64,000 bases of DNA, taken from Candidatus Firestoneibacteriota bacterium. GTDB lineage: Bacteria > Oederibacteriota > Muellerivitia > Muellerivitales > Muellerivitaceae. The notes beneath the pieces were generated by a model. That model made no database searches. It was given only the letters and a program-made list of their open reading frames with translations, and was not told the DNA's origin. Of the stretch, positions 44,787-53,288 are shown piece by piece. Within the stretch, counting starts at the first letter, position 1. Each line of letters opens with the position of its first letter. The translations under genes and the position numbers were made by a program. The DNA lies in assembly GCA_013286205.1 (NCBI GenBank), contig JABDGD010000002.1, forward strand, positions 1 to 64,000, given 5' to 3'.

Positions 44787-46189
44787 AGCTCCAAATCCTT
44801 CGAGGTCTTCTCAGCTTTATTATAGTAAAAATCCTCGGATTCGTCGGCCTTATCCACCCTCGGTTCCTCTACGGGAAACAAAAGCGTAAAGGTAGTGCCT
44901 GTGCCCACCTTACTTTTCACCTCGATGGAACCCCCATGTTCATCCACAATACGTTTCACAATAGAAAGACCCAGCCCCGTTCCCTTCCCAAAATCCTTGG
45001 TAGTGTAAAAAGGCTCGAAAACCCGGGAGAGCTTATCCGCCGGGATGCCCTTTCCGTTGTCCTGAATGACTATTTTAATCTCACCCCGGTGATCCCCCGC
45101 GCTCAAACGCATGGACTGAAGTTGAAACTTCGCGGTCAAAGTCACCACGCCGCCCTTAGCCAGTGAGTCAATCGCGTTTTCAATCAGGTTTAAAAGCGTC
45201 TGATAAAGGCCTTCGGGGTAGCCTTTAATTTCAGGCAGTTTGGGGTCGATATCTAAAATGAGATGACTGTTCATCTTTTTGAGTTTTGGCTGAACCGCCG
45301 CCGAAACCGCGGCCATGATTTTAGGAAGAGAAACCATTTTGATCTGCGACATACTTTGACGGCCGTAATCCAAAACATCCCGCACCGTCCGAATGGCCCT
45401 TTGCACATATTCGTTTATTTGATCCAGACTCTTATAAGTCTTCGAGCTTTTAGTGATGGTACCCATGAGCAATTCCAAATTGCCTGAGATAAGGCCCAGC
45501 GGCGTATTAATACCGTGGGCGATGCGCCCGGTCATTTCTCCCATTTGAATCAGGTGGCGCTTTTGTTCCAACGCCCTTTCCTTCACCCGCAAACGTTCTT
45601 CCCTCATCCAAACCTGCCGCATGGCGATAGTGGTAACGATAATCATGAGGACGGAAAAGAAAAACCAGCGGAAACCCTGCTGCCAATACATCGCCTTGCG
45701 GACTTCGGGCGGGGAATGCTCCAGCAAATTTGAGACTAAGTTAATTTGAGTCGCGCCGAAAGTACTGGAAAGATTCCAAACATAGTCGAGATAAAAGAAG
45801 CCCAAAAAGACCGCCAGCAAAATGACCGTCACCATCGCCGCCATGCGGGGTTGTAAAACCAAAATGGCGTGAACCAAAACCAAAAGAAAAAAGGGCGCGT
45901 AAAAACTAACCGGCCCGCCCGAAATACCAATCCAGAGGCTCACAAAAACCCCGTCCACGATAAAAACCACCGGCATCAGCCAGACCACCAACCGCTTCGT
46001 CTTTCCCAAAACCCCAAAAACCAGGCTGAGCACCATGCTGATAAAAAGCAGCTCCCATCCCGCTGAAACCGCGGGAGACGAGTGAATGTCTTCCGACGCC
46101 CATAAAAGCAAACTCATGAGAACTAAACAGATGGTTCGGATTCGGATCAGGGTTTTAAAACTAAGGAAGTGGGTTTCGGTATAGGGCAA
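44783..46189 (-). CDS. Membrane sensor histidine kinase
   Basis: A 468-residue HisKA kinase: six predicted helices (about 20-190), a dimerisation helix with phospho-acceptor His225 (GRIAHGINTPLG), and an ATPase domain with the N box (LNLIENAIDSL), G1 (QDNGKGIP) and G2 (GKGTGLGLSIVKRIV). No PAS or HAMP domain; sensing is probably in the membrane part. It overlaps the response regulator gene by 4 bp and follows cutA by 22 bp. Confidence 0.92.
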   Translation of the reverse strand: MPYTETHFLSFKTLIRIRTICLVLMSLLLWASEDIHSSPAVSAGWELLFISMVLSLVFGVLGKTKRLVVWLMPVVFIVDGVFVSLWIGISGGPVSFYAPFFLLVLVHAILVLQPRMAAMVTVILLAVFLGFFYLDYVWNLSSTFGATQINLVSNLLEHSPPEVRKAMYWQQGFRWFFFSVLMIIVTTIAMRQVWMREERLRVKERALEQKRHLIQMGEMTGRIAHGINTPLGLISGNLELLMGTITKSSKTYKSLDQINEYVQRAIRTVRDVLDYGRQSMSQIKMVSLPKIMAAVSAAVQPKLKKMNSHLILDIDPKLPEIKGYPEGLYQTLLNLIENAIDSLAKGGVVTLTAKFQLQSMRLSAGDHRGEIKIVIQDNGKGIPADKLSRVFEPFYTTKDFGKGTGLGLSIVKRIVDEHGGSIEVKSKVGTGTTFTLLFPVEEPRVDKADESEDFYYNKAEKTSKDLEL

Positions 46190-46211
46190 AAGTAATCCTT
46201 GGGTTAAGGCG

Positions 46212-46526
46212 CTAACGCAGGCTTTGGCTGATCCAGTTCAAATAATCACTGTTTCCCCCGGCAACGGGCAAAACTAAAACCTCGCAAACTTCATAGGGGT
46301 GATTCGCCTTAACCCACCGGGTCAGCGCGGGCAATTTGCTTTTAACAGTTTTAATCAGCAATAACTCTTCTTTTCCTGTTTCAATCTTGCCCTTCCACCA
46401 ATAACGGCTGGTGATACCAGGCACACGGTTCACGCAAGCGGCCAACTTTTTTCCCACCAAACCTTTTGAAAGCTTCTCGCTGACCGAACGGCTGGGGCTG
46501 GTGACCAGAACCACGAAATATTTCAC
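46212..46526 (-). CDS. cutA: Divalent-cation tolerance protein CutA
   Basis: A 104-residue CutA1-type trimer-forming protein: FVVLVTSPSRSVSEKLSKGL, KKLAACVNRVPGITSRYWW and HPYEVCEVLVLPV are characteristic. Its role is uncertain; links to copper tolerance and to redox or signalling proteins are reported. It lies 4 bp after the AAA+ gene, unusual company for cutA. Confidence 0.9.
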   Translation of the reverse strand: MKYFVVLVTSPSRSVSEKLSKGLVGKKLAACVNRVPGITSRYWWKGKIETGKEELLLIKTVKSKLPALTRWVKANHPYEVCEVLVLPVAGGNSDYLNWISQSLR

Positions 46527-46530
46527 CGCG

Positions 46531-47775
46531 CTATTCCTCTTCCCCGTTACTTAAAAGGTTGAACATTTTTTCACCCGTGGAAGAGAGAGTCGTCTTGACT
46601 AGGGATAAAGCGGGGGCTTCGTTTTCGGGTTTAGACCCGGGTAAAGCATAAACCTTAATACCGCCCGCCACTTCCACTACCTCCGCCAGATGGTTTTTCG
46701 ACAACATTTCTAAACGGCGGGAAATGGAAATCATATCGAGGCGCATAAAAGACTGTAAATCGGAGTTGGACGCGACAGCCCGGCCGGACTTGGCCAGGAA
46801 ATAAAGGAGTTTGCGGCAGACCATGTCTAACTTGAGATGTTCATTCACCGCCTCAAAAAGGTCCTGAAACTCCACCCGGGCCGCCTGACGCCGGTAGCCC
46901 CGGTACATGCCTTCGGAGAGTAAATAAAGAAACCGCCTGGGATTACCGCCCGCCAGGGCCAGCGCCAGAAGCAGCGCTTCGGGTTCAAAGAAATGATCCG
47001 TCGGATTTTTATATCCGGCCATTTCCAGCCTTTTGGCCAAAACTTGTTTGAGTTCGGAAGTGGAAAACTTTTCCACCAGAACGATATTTTTGAAAAGGCC
47101 CAGAACGGTCAGATCCCCGCCATCCTGCACAATCGACCTCACCTTGGCGTAAAACTCTTCCTGCAATGAAATGGCGAACCCCACATTGGGCAGTTCCAGC
47201 AGGGGTTTAATCTCTTCCAGTACCTGCAATGTTTTTTCCGACCGGGTCAAATGCCGGATACGGTCATTTTTTATTTTTTCCATCCCATCCACAAAAACCA
47301 GCAGCGGTTTCTTGAGTTTCAAAACCATCTGGCGGATCAGGGAGAAGACCTCGTTTTTACTCAGACCTTCTTTTTCCAAACGGCGGCTGACCAATTTCAG
47401 ATCCATACCCTGGACTTTGGGAATCACCACCAGCATTTCTTTTAATAGCTCATTCAGAAAATAACCCGCGTCATCAATGGGAACGCCGATATTGACCGAA
47501 TAAAATTGATCGGGAACCCGGGATTGAACCGCCCGCATCAAACTGCTTTTTCCCACACCAGGCTCGCCCGCCAACCCCATGTGGGAAAGTGAAAAGAGCG
47601 AAGAGCAAAGACGGTCAATGAGAAACTCGCGCCCCACAAAGCAATTAAGGTTTTCAGGATTGAGCGACAGGGTGGTAAAAGGATCGTGCTTGAGCTTGAA
47701 ATGCTGATAAGCCGCGTGAGCTTTTTTAGACGGAACGGTTTTAGTTTTCGATGGGGCCTTGCGTTGTTTTTTCAC
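46531..47775 (-). CDS. ORC1/Cdc6-like AAA+ ATPase with winged-helix end
   Basis: A 414-residue protein with GTG start. Basic N-terminal tail, then a P-loop (GEPGVGKSS at 70-78), a Walker B-like LLVFVDGMEKI near residue 163, and AAA+ lid features (LALAGGNPRRFLYLLSEGM). The C-terminal 90 residues form a winged helix (about 325-385). The layout resembles AAA_16/Orc-like STAND ATPases rather than replication proteins, and the Walker B Glu-like residues are shifted. It sits 22 bp after the adenylate cyclase. Function unknown; a signalling switch is a reasonable guess. Confidence 0.7.
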   Translation of the reverse strand: MKKQRKAPSKTKTVPSKKAHAAYQHFKLKHDPFTTLSLNPENLNCFVGREFLIDRLCSSLFSLSHMGLAGEPGVGKSSLMRAVQSRVPDQFYSVNIGVPIDDAGYFLNELLKEMLVVIPKVQGMDLKLVSRRLEKEGLSKNEVFSLIRQMVLKLKKPLLVFVDGMEKIKNDRIRHLTRSEKTLQVLEEIKPLLELPNVGFAISLQEEFYAKVRSIVQDGGDLTVLGLFKNIVLVEKFSTSELKQVLAKRLEMAGYKNPTDHFFEPEALLLALALAGGNPRRFLYLLSEGMYRGYRRQAARVEFQDLFEAVNEHLKLDMVCRKLLYFLAKSGRAVASNSDLQSFMRLDMISISRRLEMLSKNHLAEVVEVAGGIKVYALPGSKPENEAPALSLVKTTLSSTGEKMFNLLSNGEEE

Positions 47776-47797
47776 TTCGACATCCAGTGAACTAAAG

Positions 47798-48841
47798 TTA
47801 GCGGCTCATCGTCAACCGCTGGCGGACTACAGCGTAAGGCGTGTGCATTCCGGACTTTCCTTTAATCTGAACCGGCGGCAAGGCGGTTAATTCAAAATCA
47901 CGGTCGGCCACATGGGCCATTTCCTCGTTTACTAAAACCTGGCCATGCTTGGCGATACCGCAAAGACGGGAGGAAAGATTGACGGTGTCCCCGATCAAAG
48001 TAAATTCCATCCGGTTCGCTGATCCTAAATTACCCACAATGGCTTCACCTGCCGTGATGCCCACACCCAATCCAATATCAATAGGATAGCTGTAAGCCAC
48101 TTTAAAGGTTTGATTGAGAAGTTCAAACTTGTCCTGCATGCGCAGCGCCGTATGGAGCACCGCCTTGGCCGCGTCCGCTTCGTTGCCATAAGGTCTTCTA
48201 AAGTAAGCCAAAATCGCGTCGCCGATATATTTGTTAATATCCCCGCCGTTCTGGGTAATCACTTCTTCCATGGCCGTAAACATTTTGTTGAGAATATCGA
48301 CGGTTTCTTCGGGTTTGAGCTGTTCGGTCATGCGGGTAAAGCCGCGCACGTCTGAAAAGAGAACGTATACCCTTCGTAATTCTCCGCCCAATTCGTTGTT
48401 CATGGCCTTCTTCACCGCGTTAGCCGAAACCTTCGTCCCCACGTATTTTTCTAACGTTTGATGTGAGTCTTTTACCCTCTCCATGAGCGCCCGGTATTCG
48501 CTGGCGGAAGCCCGCAGCAGCCTTCCCTTGTGGCTGGAAAGATTCCAGGGAGCGATGGCTTTAATCCGGAGAAAGTCATAAGAAACCATTTTATTTTCGA
48601 TGAGATATTCTTGAAGATCGATTAACCAGAGGTGGCGCAACCGCCAGGCCAAAATGAACCACCAGATGCCGATAAGCGCAAAAGCTGCCGCGCCGATGTA
48701 TTGAACGATGAGAATATCTTCTGGGAAATACAGGGAGGCGATATAACCCGCTCCGAAACTAAGAGCGACCCACAGAATTAAAAGAGGAATAACACGCAAG
48801 AACTTGTGGGGTTTGCTTTCGGAAGAGCTATTGTTTGCCAT
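47798..48841 (-). CDS. Class III adenylate cyclase, membrane bound
   Basis: A 347-residue protein with two N-terminal helices (about 14-40 and 46-70) and a class III cyclase domain (about 155-335). Metal-binding Asp164 (LFSDVRGFT) and Asp208, base-selecting Lys204 (KYIGDAIL) and Asp285, and Asn288/Arg292 (GDTVNLSSRL) are all present, so adenylate rather than guanylate cyclase is likely. It is the first gene of a six-gene signalling operon and has a promoter-like element upstream. Confidence 0.9.
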   Translation of the reverse strand: MANNSSSESKPHKFLRVIPLLILWVALSFGAGYIASLYFPEDILIVQYIGAAAFALIGIWWFILAWRLRHLWLIDLQEYLIENKMVSYDFLRIKAIAPWNLSSHKGRLLRASASEYRALMERVKDSHQTLEKYVGTKVSANAVKKAMNNELGGELRRVYVLFSDVRGFTRMTEQLKPEETVDILNKMFTAMEEVITQNGGDINKYIGDAILAYFRRPYGNEADAAKAVLHTALRMQDKFELLNQTFKVAYSYPIDIGLGVGITAGEAIVGNLGSANRMEFTLIGDTVNLSSRLCGIAKHGQVLVNEEMAHVADRDFELTALPPVQIKGKSGMHTPYAVVRQRLTMSR

Positions 48842-48873
48842 CGGGACCTCATAAAACCTATGAATTAGTCAGG

Positions 48874-48901
48874 TAAATAGTTTAACTAAAAAAAGGGTCA
48901 A
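48874..48901 (-). promoter_or_regulatory. Likely promoter of the cyclase-to-rex operon
   Basis: Minus-strand TTGACC (48896-48901), a 16-bp spacer and TATTTA (48874-48879), with the predicted start about 25-30 bp before the cyclase ATG. The -35 is good, the -10 weak. Confidence 0.4.
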
Positions 48902-48965
48902 ATGATACCGAACCACTTCAAATCCTCAAGCCGGGACAGCTATAAAACACACACTTTGTGAAGAT

Positions 48966-50390
48966 TTAAACGTTCGTGAGTTCTTGTCCTGCGGTTTTAA
49001 GTTTTGCCAGGCTCTCAACGCTATGGGCCTCCATATAGCAGCGCATCAGAGGTTCGGTGCCCGAGAAGCGCACCATCAACCATTCACCGTTTTCGAGCAA
49101 AAATTTAGTTCCGTCGATTCGGATGATTTCTTTCACCTTTATTCCGGCAATTTCGGTGGGGGGATGGTCTTTCAGTTTCGCGGTCATCACTTCTTTTAAA
49201 CCATCACGAAGTTTGATATTCAGGCGGTCTGTATAAAAGTATCCGTATTGTTGATAAAGCCCTTTTAGAATAGCTCCGAAATTCTTTCCTTCATGAGCCA
49301 CCACTTCGGCCATCAGCAAACAAGCCAGGACACCGTCTTTTTCCGGCACATGTCCATGAACGGTCAAGCCGCCTGACTCTTCTCCACCGATAATGATCGA
49401 TTCTTTTGCCATCTCTTCAGCGATGTACTTAAATCCCACCGGTGTTTCAATCAAACGCACATTGTTGGCCTTCGCGATAGCATCGATCAGATGAGTCGTC
49501 GCTACGGTGCGCACCACAGCGCCTTTCCAATCACGAGTCTTCATCAAATGAGCGAACAGAATCGCCAAAACCTGGTTGGGGCTGATATAAGTTCCATCCG
49601 CGTCAATCACGCCAAAACGGTCCGCGTCACCGTCATTCGCCAAACCCAAATGGGCCGGCCAGGTTTTGACTAACTGAATGGCTTCGGTTAATTCTTCCGC
49701 TCCCGGCTCGGGATGATGACCGCCAAAGAACGGGTCACGGTTTTTATGAAGAACGTTGATCGTCACGCCATTTTCTTGAAGCAGCGTGTCTAAATAACCC
49801 GTACCGTTGCCGTGCATAGTATCAACGACGATTTTCAGGCGGGCTTTCTTGATCACGTCAAAGCGGACAAACTCGCGGATGCGGGCAAAATAGTTTTCTT
49901 TAGGGTCAATCAGTTCTACCAAACCCTTGGCCACCGCCTGGTCATAGGGCATTTCCAAAACCGGCTTACCAGATTTTTGTAATTCCACCACGCCGTCTTC
50001 CAAAGCTTTAGTCACTTGGGTCGGGGCCGGGCCGCCGTCCGCGCCGTTAAACTTCAGACCCTGATAGGCCGCCGGATTGTGGCTAGCCGTAAAGTTAATC
50101 GAACCCGCTGTTTTTCGGCGAAGCAATTCAAAGGAAACGGTGGGCGTCGGGGTGCCAATCGGGCAGACATAGCTCTTAATACCGTAACCCGCTAAAACCT
50201 CAATCGTGATCTTTTGAAACTCTTCAGAAAGAAACCGGAAATCCCCGGCAATCACCAGGCCCTTGGAAGCTTCGCCGGATTTTTGGAGGTACAACGCGAT
50301 GGCCGCCGTGGCAACTTTGACATTCGCGAAGGTGAAATCTTCCGCCATAATCGCGCGCCAGCCCGAGGTACCAAAAGTGATTTTTGCCAT
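48966..50390 (-). CDS. Phosphoglucomutase/phosphomannomutase family protein
   Basis: A 474-residue alpha-D-phosphohexomutase. Intact catalytic loop TASHNPAAYQG with phosphoserine Ser103, the metal-binding loop NDGDADRFG, GGEESGGLTV (sugar-binding) and RFSGTEPLMRCY (phosphate-binding). It interconverts sugar 1- and 6-phosphates; glucose or mannose preference cannot be fixed. It contrasts with the degenerate mutase domain of the 53289-55790 fusion and might supply its sugar 1-phosphate. Confidence 0.9.
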   Translation of the reverse strand: MAKITFGTSGWRAIMAEDFTFANVKVATAAIALYLQKSGEASKGLVIAGDFRFLSEEFQKITIEVLAGYGIKSYVCPIGTPTPTVSFELLRRKTAGSINFTASHNPAAYQGLKFNGADGGPAPTQVTKALEDGVVELQKSGKPVLEMPYDQAVAKGLVELIDPKENYFARIREFVRFDVIKKARLKIVVDTMHGNGTGYLDTLLQENGVTINVLHKNRDPFFGGHHPEPGAEELTEAIQLVKTWPAHLGLANDGDADRFGVIDADGTYISPNQVLAILFAHLMKTRDWKGAVVRTVATTHLIDAIAKANNVRLIETPVGFKYIAEEMAKESIIIGGEESGGLTVHGHVPEKDGVLACLLMAEVVAHEGKNFGAILKGLYQQYGYFYTDRLNIKLRDGLKEVMTAKLKDHPPTEIAGIKVKEIIRIDGTKFLLENGEWLMVRFSGTEPLMRCYMEAHSVESLAKLKTAGQELTNV

Positions 50391-50463
50391 GGGATTTCCT
50401 TAATTTGTATTACAAACCCGGCCAAAGACAAAAAAAGTTTAGGGGAAACAGGAGGTGAACACA

Positions 50464-50604
50464 ATGCCCATTGAACAAAACAAGGCCACTTTTCACCACC
50501 AAGGCACCAAGACACCAAGTAAGGCAAAAACAAATATCTATTCATTTTCTCTTTCGCTGTTCTTGGTGTCTTGGTGCCTTGGTGGTGAAATAGGTTTATA
50601 TTAG
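50464..50604 (+). CDS. Small ORF with strong ribosome site upstream of recQ
   Basis: ATG at 50464, nine bases after AGGAGGTGA starts to match the 16S anti-SD, to TAG at 50602-50604: 46 codons, ending 8 bp before the recQ ATG. The frame runs straight through the inverted repeat at 50491-50590, so its middle and C-terminus ([21 protein letters not shown]) are repeat-derived. Leader peptide, remnant or chance are all possible. Confidence 0.3.
   Translation: MPIEQNKATFHHQGTKTPSKAKTNIYSFSLSLFLVSWCLGGEIGLY
50491..50590. repeat. Perfect 29-bp inverted repeat, CACCAAG type
   Basis: Left arm 50491-50519 (TTTCACCACCAAGGCACCAA followed by GACACCAAG) and right arm 50562-50590 are perfect reverse complements around a 42-bp centre. 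Each arm contains short repeats of CACCAAG with a variable spacer base. It ends 22 bp before recQ. Elements of this kind are dispersed in many bacterial genomes. Confidence 0.8.
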
Positions 50605-50612
50605 AAAGCCTT

Positions 50613-52442
50613 ATGACTCCTCCAACTGACAAAAACCCTCTCACTCTTTTAAACCGCGTGTTCGGCTATTCGGCTTTTCGGGGCCGTCAAAAAGAAGTGA
50701 TCGAGCATGTCCTCAATGGCGGTTCCTGCCTGGTCTTGATGCCCACCGGCGGCGGTAAAAGCCTTTGCTACCAAATACCCTCTATGATTCGCTATGGCCT
50801 GGGCCTGGTGGTTTCACCCCTCATCGCCCTGATGCACGATCAAGTTGATGCCTTATCTCAAAACGGGGTAGCGGCTGCCTTTTACAACTCCACTCTCGAC
50901 GGCGCTCAAAAAAGCCAAATCCGCAAGCTGGCGCAAACCGGCGAGTTGAACCTCTTATATGTAGCTCCCGAAACGCTCAATAGCCCCGGCTTTCAGTCTT
51001 TTATCCAAGACCTGCCCTTAAGCCTCATCGCGGTGGATGAAGCCCATTGCGTTTCCCAATGGGGCCATGACTTCCGCCCCGACTATCTGGAAGTCGCCAA
51101 CCTTCGCAAGCACTTCCCCGAAACGCCACTCATTGCCCTTACCGCCACCGCCGACCCTCAAACCCAAAAAGATGTTCGTGAGCGGCTGGGCTTATCAAAG
51201 GACAAAGTTTTCGCCTCCAGCTTCGACCGGCCCAATATCCATTACCAGATCGGCAACAAAGAAAAAAGCAAAGAGCAGTTGCTCGACTTCATCCGGTCTG
51301 AACACCTAAACCAATCCGGGATTGTGTATGTCCTCAGCCGAACCAATGTGGATGAGACCGCCGTCTGGCTAACCCAAAAAGGATTAAAGGCCATGCCCTA
51401 TCACGCCGGACTCAATGCGGATGTCCGCCGTGAGAATCAAAATCGTTTTTTGCGTGAAGAAGGCTGGATCATGGTGGCTACCATCGCCTTCGGCATGGGC
51501 ATCGACAAACCCAACGTGCGTTTCGTGGCCCATTTGAACCTACCCAAAAGTTTGGAATCTTATTATCAGGAAACGGGCCGCGCGGGCCGCGACGGCGAAC
51601 CCGCCTCCGCCTGGATGGCCTACTCTTCATCCGATGTAGTGAAACTGCGCCGCATGATCGAAGGCAGCGAGGGCACCGACGAGTTCAAAAAGATCAGCCG
51701 TCAAAAGCTAGACGACATGCGCAACCTCTGCGAAGCCGCCCAATGCCGCCGGCAAGTTCTGCTGGCCTATTTCGGAGAGGAACACCCTGGCACCTGCGGC
51801 AATTGCGACAACTGCCTTCAACCCACCAACACCTGGGATGCCACCATCCCCGCCCAAAAAGCCCTCTCCACCATCGCCCGCACCGGCGAACGCTTTGGCG
51901 CTGGCCACTTAATTGACGTTCTCATGGGTAAAGAAACCGAAAAGGTCACCCAGTTCAGCCACACCAAGCTCTCCGTCTTCGGCGTCGGGAAGGATTTGGA
52001 CAAAAAACAGTGGGCTTCCCTCTTTCGCCAATTAGTCGCCGCAAAAGTCGTAACGGTGGATGTGGAAGGCTACGGGGCTTACAAACTCAATCCCCAGTCC
52101 TGGGCTGTTTTAAAAGAGGGTCAAAAGGTATTTCTGCGGGAAGAAGCTAAAGCGGTAGGAAAAGCCAAACAAACTCGTTATACCAAAACCGAATCGGGCT
52201 CCGAGAGTAACGCAGGCCCAGTAGACGTCTATCTTTTCGAAGCGCTCCGCGCCCTGCGTCTCAAACTGGCGAAAGCCCAAGGCCTGCCACCTTATGTCGT
52301 CTTTCACGATAGCGCGCTGCGAGAAATGGCAGCCCGAAGACCGGCAACTTTGAACGAGTTTGCCCACATTCCAGGCGTAGGGGAAGCCAAACTCAAACGC
52401 TATGGCCCAGCTTTTGTGGAATTGTTGAAGAAAGAAAATTAG
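50613..52442 (+). CDS. recQ: ATP-dependent DNA helicase RecQ
   Basis: A 609-residue RecQ: helicase core with [10 protein letters not shown] and [19 protein letters not shown], the RQC zinc site formed by four Cys ([11 protein letters not shown] with CGNCDNC), and a C-terminal HRDC domain (about 525-605). It unwinds forks and recombination intermediates in the RecF pathway. Ribosome site at the ATG is weak. Confidence 0.95.
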   Translation: MTPPTDKNPLTLLNRVFGYSAFRGRQKEVIEHVLNGGSCLVLMPTGGGKSLCYQIPSMIRYGLGLVVSPLIALMHDQVDALSQNGVAAAFYNSTLDGAQKSQIRKLAQTGELNLLYVAPETLNSPGFQSFIQDLPLSLIAVDEAHCVSQWGHDFRPDYLEVANLRKHFPETPLIALTATADPQTQKDVRERLGLSKDKVFASSFDRPNIHYQIGNKEKSKEQLLDFIRSEHLNQSGIVYVLSRTNVDETAVWLTQKGLKAMPYHAGLNADVRRENQNRFLREEGWIMVATIAFGMGIDKPNVRFVAHLNLPKSLESYYQETGRAGRDGEPASAWMAYSSSDVVKLRRMIEGSEGTDEFKKISRQKLDDMRNLCEAAQCRRQVLLAYFGEEHPGTCGNCDNCLQPTNTWDATIPAQKALSTIARTGERFGAGHLIDVLMGKETEKVTQFSHTKLSVFGVGKDLDKKQWASLFRQLVAAKVVTVDVEGYGAYKLNPQSWAVLKEGQKVFLREEAKAVGKAKQTRYTKTESGSESNAGPVDVYLFEALRALRLKLAKAQGLPPYVVFHDSALREMAARRPATLNEFAHIPGVGEAKLKRYGPAFVELLKKEN

Positions 52443-52453
52443 ATATAAAATTA

Positions 52454-53197
52454 TTAATAAAACTTCTGAACTTTGGGAAATTCCCACTCACTATCCTGAG
52501 AACCTTTATCTATCCGTTCGTAGCGAATCCAGTTCTTGCCATCAAATTCATAGCGAATATAAGCCGTTGTCTCTGCATAGGGATCGGCCCTTCTCTGACA
52601 GAGGACTTTCCCCTTTCCCTTGGGATTAGGTAAGGCTTTCCAAATATCTTCCATGTTGTCACGAAGATCTATCATTTCTTTTTTCGACGAGGAATTATCT
52701 TTCGAACTTAAGCAAACAAGGTATCCGTTAACCACTTCAAAATAACGTGTGTAAGCACCCTGTCCAGTCCCATTACCAATTTCATAATCTTGTTCAACAA
52801 GATAACTTGTTCGATCAGTGCCATAAAGATCATCTACTTGCAACCCGATCCAGATAGCTTCATTGGCAAAATATTTATCCAAGCGAATAGTCTCTAGAGT
52901 CTTACCGTCTTTTGAAACCAATCTAAGGAGGGCGATTTTGTAATTGTCTGGAGGGTTCTCCAACTGATCCCATCCAGCGTCGATAGCCTCTTGACGACGA
53001 GAGGGATCTTTCCAGGTTTTGAACGTTTTATCCTGCAAAAGTTCCAGGTAACCATCTAATCCTTCAGTCGCCAAGTCCAGTGGAATTTTTCTAGCTACAA
53101 AGTAGTCATTGTCGTTGATCGGCGCAGGAGTAGTGGTTGGTTTGGCAAAAGCGACTGTCGAAGCAAAAAGAATAACCAAAAATAAATATTTTTTCAT
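52454..53197 (-). CDS. Secreted unknown protein
   Basis: A 247-residue protein from ATG 53197 (GGAGA 7 bp upstream) with a clear signal peptide (MKKYLFLVILFASTVAFA, cut after AFA). The mature part has many Asp, Lys and Tyr and no recognised domain; it ends WEFPKVQKFY. The region is more AT-rich than its neighbours, a possible sign of transfer or weaker constraint. Convergent with recQ. Confidence 0.65.
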   Translation of the reverse strand: MKKYLFLVILFASTVAFAKPTTTPAPINDNDYFVARKIPLDLATEGLDGYLELLQDKTFKTWKDPSRRQEAIDAGWDQLENPPDNYKIALLRLVSKDGKTLETIRLDKYFANEAIWIGLQVDDLYGTDRTSYLVEQDYEIGNGTGQGAYTRYFEVVNGYLVCLSSKDNSSSKKEMIDLRDNMEDIWKALPNPKGKGKVLCQRRADPYAETTAYIRYEFDGKNWIRYERIDKGSQDSEWEFPKVQKFY

Positions 53198-53288
53198 TGT
53201 TTCATCTCCGCAATACAAAGAGCTCAAACCATCACTACCCATTTCAGGAAATGAATATTAAAAAAATGAAAGTACCAAATTTAAATAA

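Noticed and set aside
48955..48975. Rex operator (TTGTGAA half-site) upstream of the cyclase operon
   Set aside because: Only one half-site is present; the second half after the normal spacer is missing.
50252..50644. 130-residue minus-strand frame across the CACCAAG repeat
   Set aside because: It overlaps the start of the mutase gene in another frame and is mostly repeat-derived; no ribosome site or domain.
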